Below, one piece after another: positions 1-6,438 of a stretch of 10,204 nucleotides of DNA. The stretch spans positions 1-10,204 of the forward strand of contig CALDZS010000336.1 of the NCBI GenBank assembly GCA_937944065.1, written 5' to 3'. Both the position numbers and the translations under genes were made by a program. The notes under the pieces were generated by a model, which was not told the DNA's origin, searched no databases, and saw nothing but the letters and a program-made list of their open reading frames with translations. The DNA is from an uncultured Amylibacter sp. GTDB lineage: Bacteria; Pseudomonadota; Alphaproteobacteria; Rhodobacterales; Rhodobacteraceae. How positions within the stretch are numbered: the first letter of the stretch is position 1; the number at the start of each line of letters is the position of its first letter.

Positions 1-890
1 TGGCTGCACTGAGTTATCAGAAAACCCGTCTGGTGCGCAGTTGGACGCACCTTGAACGCCAGCGTGGCGGTCTTAGTTTTATCGGTGGTTCGGGCGAAAC
101 CCAGATTGAAAGTGACCGGCGCGCGATCGATGACGCAATTGTAAGACTGAAACGACAGTTGGCTAAGGTCGTGAAAACCCGCAAACTGCACCGCGAGGCG
201 CGGGCGAAAATTCCGTATCCGATTGTGGCATTGGTTGGCTATACTAATGCTGGGAAATCGACGATTTTCAACCATCTGACAGGTGCCAAGGTTTTTGCCA
301 AGGATATGTTATTCGCGACCCTTGATCCAACCATGCGCCAAGTCACCCTGCCATCGGGGCGCGAAATTATCCTGTCCGACACGGTTGGCTTTATCTCTGA
401 ACTGCCCACCCAACTTGTTGCCGCGTTTCGCGCGACTTTGGAGGAAGTATTGGACGCTGATCTGATCTTACATGTTCGCGACATCGCACATCCTGAAACG
501 CAGTCGCAGAAATTTGATGTTGATGACATTCTGGAAAATCTGGGTATTTCTAAACGCGCCAACGAAAGCATGATCGAGGTTTGGAACAAGTCCGATTTGC
601 TGACGGGAACTTCGCTGGAAACAGCGGCGAACCAAGCATCGCGTTCAGATCAGATTGTTTTGGCATCTGCGGTGACGGGGCAAGGCGTTGAAGAATTACT
701 CGATTTGGTCGAAAACAGTTTGCAAGATCCAATGCAGGACGCTGTACTAAAACTGGCTTTTTCCGAAGGTAAACGCCGTGCTTGGCTACTTAAAGAGGGT
801 GTAGTGACCAGTGAAGAGATGACCGATTTCGGGTTCGAGATATCGGTGACTTGGACAGAACGTCAGGCCAATACGTTCGAAACAATATAA
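1..890 (+). CDS. hflX: GTPase HflX, 5'-truncated by the window edge
   Basis: Ribosome-associated GTPase that splits or rescues stalled ribosomes; cytoplasmic. The frame is open from the first bases (codons in phase from position 3), giving 295 visible residues of a protein usually a little over 400, so the true start lies upstream. The GTG at 33 is internal, because the residues before it (ALSYQKTRLVR) already fit HflX. Seen in order: the HflX-specific linker with LERQRGG and GETQIESDRR; G1 GYTNAGKS (237-260); the FATLDPT switch I segment; G3 DTVGF (from 378); G4 NKSD (585-596); and a G5-like SAV. A short C-terminal domain ends in a normal TAA. In many proteobacteria hflX follows hfq, which cannot be checked here. 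All GTPase motifs look intact. Confidence 0.95.
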   Translation, partial: AALSYQKTRLVRSWTHLERQRGGLSFIGGSGETQIESDRRAIDDAIVRLKRQLAKVVKTRKLHREARAKIPYPIVALVGYTNAGKSTIFNHLTGAKVFAKDMLFATLDPTMRQVTLPSGREIILSDTVGFISELPTQLVAAFRATLEEVLDADLILHVRDIAHPETQSQKFDVDDILENLGISKRANESMIEVWNKSDLLTGTSLETAANQASRSDQIVLASAVTGQGVEELLDLVENSLQDPMQDAVLKLAFSEGKRRAWLLKEGVVTSEEMTDFGFEISVTWTERQANTFETI

Positions 891-944
891 CGTAGAAGAA
901 TAATTAGGATCGCGCAGAGTTCGATATTAGGACTTCAGGCACCA

Positions 945-973
945 TTGCGATGAATTGACAGCTGCATTATTAT
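945..973 (+). promoter_or_regulatory. Candidate sigma70-type promoter for a leaderless DUF4262 transcript
   Basis: TTGCGA (945-950), 17-base spacer, TATTAT (968-973): four of six and five of six matches to the TTGACA/TATAAT consensus. Transcription would be expected to begin about seven bases after the -10 box, at roughly 980-981, exactly where the ATG of the next gene lies. No Shine-Dalgarno sequence is visible before that ATG, which fits a leaderless message. The position is inferred from sequence only. Confidence 0.4.
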
Positions 974-980
974 TTCTGGC

Positions 981-1481
981 ATGGAGAATTTATATACAGC
1001 AATCGATGACACGCAGGAAAACCACAACTCATATGAAATTGATCTGCTTCGTCAGGTCAAAGAAAACGGCTGGCGTTCGACACATGTTTCGGGATCAGAC
1101 GATGGATCGCCATCATTTACCTATACCACTGGATTTTGGCTGAGCTTAAGAAGACCTGAAATCATCCTATTCGATTTTCCACCTGCATTGGCGCACAATG
1201 TGTTGGGGCAAATATATCGGATACTTGGTGGCGGTGAAGACCTGCAAACAAATGTGCCCTTGGAAGGGATATTATCTGGTGAAACGGTATACTTCTTCCC
1301 AGTGAAGCCCGAAAAGATCGCCGAGTATCTACTATCCAGCACGTGGTTCTACAAAAACGACGGCTTTCCGTGCCTACAACTGGTTTGGCCCGACCAAGCA
1401 GGGAATTTCCCTTGGCAGTCAGATTTTGATGCCAAGTTACTGCGATTACAGCCTGATATCACCGAGAATGGTTGGCCCTAG
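981..1481 (+). CDS. DUF4262 domain protein, function unknown
   Basis: A 166-residue cytoplasmic-looking protein with no signal peptide or membrane segment. Family hallmarks of DUF4262 are visible: a GW near residue 30, the FTYTTGF block (46-52) followed by a PEIILF strand (59-64), and a C-terminal block with QLVWPDQAGNFPW (133-145). Length is typical for the family, so it looks complete. No biochemical role is established for the domain. The ATG at 981 is the only ATG in the frame near the N terminus; it lacks a Shine-Dalgarno sequence but sits right where a promoter would start transcription. The gene is 90 bases after hflX and ends 20 bases from the stop of the convergent acylase. Five rows counted inside it average about 46% GC, slightly below several but not all neighbours; this hints at acquisition only weakly. 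Domain call fairly sure; function unknown. Confidence 0.8.
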   Translation: MENLYTAIDDTQENHNSYEIDLLRQVKENGWRSTHVSGSDDGSPSFTYTTGFWLSLRRPEIILFDFPPALAHNVLGQIYRILGGGEDLQTNVPLEGILSGETVYFFPVKPEKIAEYLLSSTWFYKNDGFPCLQLVWPDQAGNFPWQSDFDAKLLRLQPDITENGWP

Positions 1482-1501
1482 GCGACCACTCCCCACCACT
1501 A

Positions 1502-3979
1502 TCATTCTGTTGAAATTGAAGGCGTAGGGGTCAAAAGTGTAATTCCATCTGACCCGCCGCGGGCCAATTCAGGGTCGAGTGTCATTGGAATATATTCGCC
1601 GCGCCGCCAAAGCTGTGCCAGATCATCATAGTGCCGCGAAAGGAAATGTCCTGATTGCCCTGTTGAAATAATGTACAACGAACTTTCGGGATCGGCGAAA
1701 TCAATCAAAGCACGAAACCCGCCCGCATGGACGTTGGCATAGGGGGTAGGGCCCTTCGCATTTGTACGTGCGCGGCGTAATGTGTTGTCGCCACCTGGTG
1801 TGTCTTGGCGAATGTTTACGAACCAATTTACCAATGCTACTTTACCCAACACGCGATGATCATGGTGGGCTTGGTGCGCCTGTCCCCACCGCCAGCTTTC
1901 CATTCGAGGGCCGTAAGCTTCGGTTAGCTCTAGAAGCGCTGCGTCTAGTGCGGTGCGAGCGATGTCAACGCAGCTTTCGACGGCGGTTGATTGGCGAACG
2001 TCACACCAGATGCCAGCCCCATCGATATTACGGAATACGCGATCTATAAAGACGGGGTCAGGCATTGCAAAATCCTGAGACAAGGGTCCTAATTCATCTT
2101 TGATCAAACGGTCCTGCAGGTTGCGCATCCACGCGGCATAAATCAGCGGCTCTTGAACATGCTGATCCATCTCGCCGTTCCAATCTGCCAACTGCGCCAA
2201 CGCTTGTTCGCGACGATGCGCCAGTGTTCCAGTGGGTGAAGGTTGGCCTGAAAACCACAGGTCTTTGGCAACGATTGGCAGCAGTGTTCGCGCGGTAACG
2301 GACACAGTGTCCAACTGCGCCTCCATAAAGCTGTCACGCGTGTGAACCTTCCGTGCGTTTAACAGCTTACTTAATCGTTTGATCCGCTCCGTATCACCCC
2401 AGTCGTAACTGATATGGCGTGGAAACGGTGCATCGGTGGTTTTATTATTGGTATTGGCAACAATTCCACTGATCGGGTTGATGATGAATGGTCTATCCTC
2501 AAACGGAAAATCGTCCAACCAACGGTTGCGCGGCAGCCAGCCTTGTGACGGGATGCGTCCCTTGCTGACATGGTTCGGATCGCGCCGTGGCATGGTGCCG
2601 ATCAATTGATAAGCGATGTTTTCCGGATCTGCCATAATCAGGTTTTGCGCGGGTGCCACAGCCAAACGCGACGCCTCGCGCCCTTGGGTTACAGATTTTG
2701 AACGCATCAGTTGAATTGCGCTTGAAAATGATGTGTCGTTTGCGCGCAAGGCGGTCCAGTTAATTGATGTCACATGCCCTGCGGGTGTCACGGATTTCAG
2801 GTCATATGTATCGCCAGGTAAGACGGGTCCGTTTTCAGTCCATCGTAATTCGACGGTTTTACCCACCTGTCCTTCAATATCAATGATCACGCGTTTTTTG
2901 ATGAAAGGCTTATAACCTTCGGGGGTTAGATATTCATCCTCGTTTTCTGGATTTAGCTGTTCCACATAGATATCCAAATCATCCAAATTGGCTGTGGTTA
3001 AACCCCATGCGAACTTTTCAGATCGGCCAGTCACTATGGTGGGTAGGCCCGGGATAGTGCCACCAATGACGCCGCCATCAGAAAACTCCATACGTGCCAA
3101 CATCCAGATGCTGGGCGCGCTAAGAGCCAGATGTGGATCAGTCGCCAACAAAGGGGCAGAGCGCGCGGCGCGCGCGCCAGTAGCAGCCCACGCATTAGAT
3201 GCGCCCGCCATCAAACGTGGCTTGATCGGATGCATGGAGTGACGCACGGGCGCTGCACCAAAGGGGCCTTTGGGTGCGGTTGGAAATAGACGTGCGAAAC
3301 TGGGCAGGGCGATCATGCCTTTGTCAGGACTGTCCGGCAGAATATCACGCAGACGTTCAGGGCTGATCGTGAGCGAGGTTTTTGTTCGTAAAATTTCGTT
3401 TTGCAAAGCGCTGGAAATTTGAAGCGCCATTACCTTGGTGATTGACAGGCTGTCCGTTGGCGTCCAAGGCGCAATTTTTGGCGAGAAGAAGAACAATTCT
3501 GGCGCGCCGCGCCCCAAAGCGTCGCGTTGCAAGATTTTCAGCCATGCATTCACCCCATCGGAATAGGACTGCAATGCGATCTTTGCCTCGGGTGTTTGGT
3601 ATTGATGAGATTGGCGTGCGAGGTTGTAGATATCCAACCGACGGATAAATGTGTCTATGGATAGGGTTTGCTCGCCCAGAATTTCGGACAAGCGCCCTTG
3701 TGCGGTACGTCGCATCATCAGCATTTGCCACAAACGATCTTGGGCGTGGGCGAATCCTAGCCCGTAATAAATGTCAGCATCATTAGCGCCAAATATATGG
3801 GGTACCGCGAAATTGTCGCGTACGATTTCCAGCTCTGCGTTCAGGCCATCCGTTTCATAACTAGCGTTAAAGTTCGGAATTGAACGTGCCGCGAATAAAT
3901 AGGCAATAACACCAGCCGCGATGATGAAAATGCACATGGCAAGGAAAAGGCGAGTGAGCCAGCGAAAAGTCATTGCCAT
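1502..3979 (-). CDS. Membrane-anchored penicillin acylase family protein (Ntn hydrolase)
   Basis: An 825-residue precursor of the penicillin amidase family (peptidase S45), which hydrolyses amide bonds; known members act on penicillins, cephalosporins, acyl-homoserine lactones and other N-acyl compounds. Residues about 10-30 form an N-terminal hydrophobic segment (signal peptide or anchor), placing the enzyme in the periplasm. Residues about 45-230 are the alpha-chain region. GASNAW carries the expected autocatalytic nucleophile Ser261, which would become the N terminus of a beta chain of about 565 residues. TENGPV (381-386), the VANTNNK block (oxyanion Asn near 511-512) and the C-terminal GQSGHFLSRHYDD block (from 774) are also family features. 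Length matches the family and no break is seen. Start: ATG at 3979 is preferred because AGGTG lies nine bases upstream; a GTG at 3991 in frame would add four residues but has no properly spaced ribosome-binding site. Substrate cannot be read from sequence. Confidence 0.88.
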   Translation of the reverse strand: MAMTFRWLTRLFLAMCIFIIAAGVIAYLFAARSIPNFNASYETDGLNAELEIVRDNFAVPHIFGANDADIYYGLGFAHAQDRLWQMLMMRRTAQGRLSEILGEQTLSIDTFIRRLDIYNLARQSHQYQTPEAKIALQSYSDGVNAWLKILQRDALGRGAPELFFFSPKIAPWTPTDSLSITKVMALQISSALQNEILRTKTSLTISPERLRDILPDSPDKGMIALPSFARLFPTAPKGPFGAAPVRHSMHPIKPRLMAGASNAWAATGARAARSAPLLATDPHLALSAPSIWMLARMEFSDGGVIGGTIPGLPTIVTGRSEKFAWGLTTANLDDLDIYVEQLNPENEDEYLTPEGYKPFIKKRVIIDIEGQVGKTVELRWTENGPVLPGDTYDLKSVTPAGHVTSINWTALRANDTSFSSAIQLMRSKSVTQGREASRLAVAPAQNLIMADPENIAYQLIGTMPRRDPNHVSKGRIPSQGWLPRNRWLDDFPFEDRPFIINPISGIVANTNNKTTDAPFPRHISYDWGDTERIKRLSKLLNARKVHTRDSFMEAQLDTVSVTARTLLPIVAKDLWFSGQPSPTGTLAHRREQALAQLADWNGEMDQHVQEPLIYAAWMRNLQDRLIKDELGPLSQDFAMPDPVFIDRVFRNIDGAGIWCDVRQSTAVESCVDIARTALDAALLELTEAYGPRMESWRWGQAHQAHHDHRVLGKVALVNWFVNIRQDTPGGDNTLRRARTNAKGPTPYANVHAGGFRALIDFADPESSLYIISTGQSGHFLSRHYDDLAQLWRRGEYIPMTLDPELARGGSDGITLLTPTPSISTE

Positions 3980-3988
3980 TTTGTCGTG

Positions 3989-3993
3989 CACCT
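3989..3993 (-). promoter_or_regulatory. Ribosome-binding site deciding the acylase start
   Basis: On the minus strand this reads AGGTG, matching the end of the GGAGGTG anti-SD complement, nine bases before the ATG at 3979. It overlaps the alternative GTG at 3991, which it therefore could not serve. Confidence 0.5.
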
Positions 3994-4016
3994 AATTGTT
4001 GACCTAATCAAATTAG
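3991..4016. promoter_or_regulatory. CTAAT/ATTAG repeats in the divergent region, possible operator
   Basis: The 85 bases between the acylase and the dehydrogenase contain CCTAAT twice, 12 bases apart (3991-3996 and 4003-4008). The second copy also forms a perfect palindrome, CTAAT-CAA-ATTAG (4004-4016). Spacing of about one helical turn and a symmetrical site between divergent genes are what a dimeric repressor or activator site would look like. A weak minus-strand -35/-10 pair for the acylase (TTGTTT at 4038-4033, TAATTT at 4015-4010) would overlap the palindrome. I recognise no known regulator's consensus, and AT-rich 5-bp arms can arise by chance. Confidence 0.3.
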
Positions 4017-4050
4017 CAGTCCATTCATGGTAAAACAATCTGGATTTAAA

Positions 4051-4057
4051 GGCGGTG
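4051..4057 (+). promoter_or_regulatory. Ribosome-binding site deciding the dehydrogenase start
   Basis: GGCGGTG, seven bases before the ATG at 4065. The in-frame GTG at 4059 is only one base away from this element, so the ATG is the better start. Confidence 0.5.
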
Positions 4058-4064
4058 GGTGAGC

Positions 4065-4937
4065 ATGGCGAAAATTGCATTCTTAGGACTTGGAGTTATG
4101 GGCTATCCGATGGCAGGGCATTTGGCCGCCAAAGGGCACGAAGTTACCGTTTACAACCGCACAACAGCCAAGGCCGAGGCTTGGGTTGTCGAACATGGTG
4201 GTGCGTTTGCCGCAACACCAACTGACGCGGCCAAGGGTCAAGATTTGGTCATTGCCTGTGTCGGGAATGATGACGATCTACGCTCGGTCACGTTAGGTGC
4301 TGACGGTGCATTTGGCGCCATGGCGCCAGGTGCTGTATTTGTCGATCACACGACCGCATCAGCGGATATTGCACGAGAGTTGGGTGCCGCAGCGCGGATG
4401 GCTGGATTTGGGTTTATCGACGCGCCGGTTTCAGGCGGTCAAGCTGGCGCAGAAAATGGTGTGTTGACGGTGATGTGTGGTGGCGACGCGGATGATTACG
4501 CCAAAGCAGAACCAGCCATCATGGCTTATGCCCAAGCCAGTCGTTTAATGGGGGATGTGGGTGCTGGCCAATTAACCAAGATGGTCAAGCAAATTTGTAT
4601 CGCTGGCTTGGTGCAAGGGTTGTCCGAAGGTTTGGCATTTGCACAAAAAGCTGGCTTGGACGGTAAGGCTGTTGTCGATGTAATTTCCAAAGGGGCAGCT
4701 GGATCATGGCAAATGGCTAACCGAGGCCACACGATGGTCGATGATCAGTTCGAATTTGGATTTGCCGTAGATTGGATGCGCAAAGATCTGGGCATCTGTT
4801 TGGCCGAGGCCAAAAACAATGGCGCAAAATTGGACGTGGCAAAACTGGTCGATGGCTATTATGAAGAAGTTCAAAATATGGGCGGTGGTCGTTGGGATAC
4901 GTCCAGCCTGATCCGCCGCCTGACAAAAGATACTTGA
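4065..4937 (+). CDS. NAD(P)-dependent beta-hydroxyacid dehydrogenase (3-hydroxyisobutyrate dehydrogenase family)
   Basis: A 290-residue cytoplasmic oxidoreductase that would reduce or oxidise a small beta-hydroxyacid such as 3-hydroxyisobutyrate, tartronate semialdehyde or a related semialdehyde. Seen: Rossmann motif GLGVMGYPM (8-16); VYNRT ending the second strand (29-33), whose Arg is often linked with NADP preference; the substrate-binding block DAPVSGGQAGAENG (119-132); the catalytic stretch GAGQLTK with presumed Lys172; and KDLG near the cofactor (240-243). Length is normal. Oddity: relatives usually have an Asn three or four residues after the catalytic Lys (Lys-x-x-Asn-Gln or -Asn-Asn), but here it is KMVKQ, with no Asn. 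Family membership is sure; the substrate is not. It leads a likely two-gene operon with rpe, 17 bases downstream. Confidence 0.9.
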   Translation: MAKIAFLGLGVMGYPMAGHLAAKGHEVTVYNRTTAKAEAWVVEHGGAFAATPTDAAKGQDLVIACVGNDDDLRSVTLGADGAFGAMAPGAVFVDHTTASADIARELGAAARMAGFGFIDAPVSGGQAGAENGVLTVMCGGDADDYAKAEPAIMAYAQASRLMGDVGAGQLTKMVKQICIAGLVQGLSEGLAFAQKAGLDGKAVVDVISKGAAGSWQMANRGHTMVDDQFEFGFAVDWMRKDLGICLAEAKNNGAKLDVAKLVDGYYEEVQNMGGGRWDTSSLIRRLTKDT

Positions 4938-4954
4938 ACATATAGGAACCAATC

Positions 4955-5638
4955 ATGAGCTTGATCTTCGACCCAAAGCGCCCTGTGAAAATCGCCCCAT
5001 CCATCTTATCCGCTGACTTCGCGCGGTTGGGCGAAGAAATCAGAGATGTTGAACAACAAGGCGCTGATTGGATTCATGTGGACCCCATGGATGGGCATTT
5101 CGTGCCTAATTTAACAATTGGCCCTAACGTCGTGGCCGCTATTCGACCACATGTGAAAACAGTGATGGACGTGCATTTGATGATCGCGCCCGCAGATCCT
5201 TATCTAGAGGCGTTCGCAAAGGCGGGATCCGATGTGATGACTGTACATGCCGAGGCGGGCCCACATCTGGATCGATCCTTACAAGCCATCCGTGAATTTG
5301 GATGCAAAGCAGGGGTGGCGCTGAATATCACAACACCATTGTCTACCATCGAATATTGCTTGGACAAGATCGACCTGATCTTGGTGATGACGATCAACCC
5401 TGGTTTTGGTGGTCAAAAATTTACGCATTCCATGGTGGACAAAGTGGCCGAGGCGCGCAAAATGATTGGTGATCGTCCTATCTGGTTAGAGGTGGACGGC
5501 GGGGTCGCACCAGATACAGCACCATTATGTGTCAACGCTGGCGCAGATGTTTTGGTTGCGGGATCGGCTGTGTTTAAAGGTGGTACGCCCGACGACTATG
5601 CCAAAAACATGGCAGCCATTCGGGCGTCTTATTCATAA
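4955..5638 (+). CDS. rpe: Ribulose-phosphate 3-epimerase
   Basis: Interconverts ribulose 5-phosphate and xylulose 5-phosphate in the pentose phosphate and Calvin cycles; cytoplasmic TIM barrel using a divalent metal. The 227 residues are full length. Seen: IAPSILSADF (13-22), presumed metal ligands His41, Asp43, His74 (in MDVHLMI) and Asp181 (in LEVDGGV), NPGFGGQKF (148-156) and the phosphate-binding VAGSAVFKGG (201-210). TAGGA lies eight bases before the ATG. Oddities: the near-invariant DVMDG is DPMDG here (Pro44 between metal ligand Asp43 and Met45), and the usual LNP.TP segment reads LNITTP (123-128). Both changes sit in or next to the active-site face, yet all catalytic residues are kept, so I expect an active enzyme. 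Likely co-transcribed with the upstream dehydrogenase. Confidence 0.94.
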   Translation: MSLIFDPKRPVKIAPSILSADFARLGEEIRDVEQQGADWIHVDPMDGHFVPNLTIGPNVVAAIRPHVKTVMDVHLMIAPADPYLEAFAKAGSDVMTVHAEAGPHLDRSLQAIREFGCKAGVALNITTPLSTIEYCLDKIDLILVMTINPGFGGQKFTHSMVDKVAEARKMIGDRPIWLEVDGGVAPDTAPLCVNAGADVLVAGSAVFKGGTPDDYAKNMAAIRASYS

Positions 5639-5674
5639 TTAAGTATTAAAGGTCAGTATCTTATCGAGTACTGC

Positions 5675-6229
5675 TTACCCGCGCACAATGCGTGAATATT
5701 TAGAACCTTCAAGCGTCAGACCTGCCAGTAAACCCTTTTTGCCAAACGCAACGCCGTAGACTTCGTCTTTGACGGTGTTGGTGTCCAAACGGGCATCCTC
5801 GCCAGATTCCAACAGGGTGTACTGCATGTCAGCGCCCAGCGTCCAACCATTGCGTTCGCGGAACTTGCGCAAACGATCAGATGACATGAAGAATAGCGCG
5901 GTCGACATTTTTTGGATGCCTATTTGCAATCCAAATGAAGCGCCTGCTACTGAATAATAATCAACTGGTGCCTCGCCAATCAGCAATGACCCTTCGCCAT
6001 ATGACCCGCCATAGATTAATCCCGCTTTGGCAACAGTTGGCATGATTAACATGCCAGCGGCCTTTGCGCGCAGATCGTCGGTAAAAGGTAATGCACGGCT
6101 CATTTCGTCAAGCGCGCGAACTACGCGGCGATCGATATTCACGCCACCTTCGCTTTTGGTGCCTGTACATGCGGTTAATGTTGCGGTTCCCGCGGTCGCA
6201 AGGAATCCGCGTCTGGTCCAATTGTTCAT
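5675..6229 (-). CDS. SYLF/YSC84-domain lipoprotein with a Tat-type signal
   Basis: A 184-residue exported protein of the SYLF (YSC84) family, whose eukaryotic members bind phosphoinositides or actin; bacterial members are poorly characterised envelope proteins. The N terminus has a twin-arginine motif, TRRGFL (5-10), a short hydrophobic stretch, and a lipobox LTAC with Cys21 as the expected lipidated residue, so it should be anchored to the periplasmic side of a membrane. SYLF blocks are visible: AGMLIMPTVAKAGLIYGG (58-75), GEGSLL, GASFGLQIG (96-104) and the C-terminal KKGLLAGLTLEGSKYSRI (164-181). Length is normal for a single-domain member. The start is well supported by AGGAG seven bases upstream. 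It stands alone, convergent to rpe and divergent from the phosphatase, with its own promoter. Role unknown. Confidence 0.88.
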   Translation of the reverse strand: MNNWTRRGFLATAGTATLTACTGTKSEGGVNIDRRVVRALDEMSRALPFTDDLRAKAAGMLIMPTVAKAGLIYGGSYGEGSLLIGEAPVDYYSVAGASFGLQIGIQKMSTALFFMSSDRLRKFRERNGWTLGADMQYTLLESGEDARLDTNTVKDEVYGVAFGKKGLLAGLTLEGSKYSRIVRG

Positions 6230-6287
6230 GGAAATGCTCCTGTATCTGCCATGCCTTATTCATCGGTCTATCGCCGAAGTTAGGGGC

Positions 6288-6316
6288 ATTATATCAAACG
6301 GAACGAGGCTTGTCTT
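6288..6316 (-). promoter_or_regulatory. Sigma70-type promoter for the SYLF lipoprotein gene
   Basis: Reading the minus strand: AAGACA (6316-6311), 17-base spacer, and a perfect TATAAT (6293-6288). The start of transcription would be near 6281, leaving a leader of about 50 bases that contains the AGGAG ribosome-binding site. This is the best promoter match in the window. The rest of the 209-base gap (6230-6438) shows only a GC-rich short inverted repeat near 6336-6347 and no convincing forward promoter for the phosphatase. Confidence 0.6.
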
Positions 6317-6425
6317 GTGATTTTCTTCAGACCCTGCGCGGTCGCGCGCCGAATACCGCCGAGCTTGTTCATAGATCGGGTTGTCGTAGATAGTTTTTGC
6401 GGCTAGCCAGAGTGTTAATGAATAT

Positions 6426-6429
6426 AGGA
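6426..6429 (+). promoter_or_regulatory. Ribosome-binding site deciding the phosphatase start
   Basis: AGGA nine bases before the ATG at 6439. Upstream in-frame candidates (TTG at 6397, ATG at 6418) lack such a site and would add residues that do not belong to the family's N terminus. Confidence 0.5.
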
Positions 6430-6438
6430 CCTTTCTTC

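Noticed and set aside
955..960. Perfect TTGACA upstream of the DUF4262 gene.
   Set aside because: No -10 box lies at suitable spacing from it; the TATTAT is only eight bases away. The TTGCGA at 945 fits that -10 box better.
1470..1487. Short hairpin (about seven pairs with one bulge) over the DUF4262 stop codon, possible terminator.
   Set aside because: No T-run on either strand next to it and a three-base loop; most of it is coding sequence, so chance is likely.
3161..3179. Alternating GC run resembling Z-DNA or an indel hotspot.
   Set aside because: It encodes an in-frame Ala/Arg stretch just after the acylase nucleophile, and the frame is intact on both sides.
5654..5673. CAGTA-N10-TACTG inverted repeat between rpe and the convergent lipoprotein gene, possible shared terminator.
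   Set aside because: Only five AT-rich pairs with a ten-base loop and no adjacent T-run; too weak to call.
6336..6347. GCGCG-GT-CGCGC inverted repeat in the 6230-6438 intergenic region.
   Set aside because: Two-base apex, short arms in a GC-rich patch and no T-run; no known site recognised.
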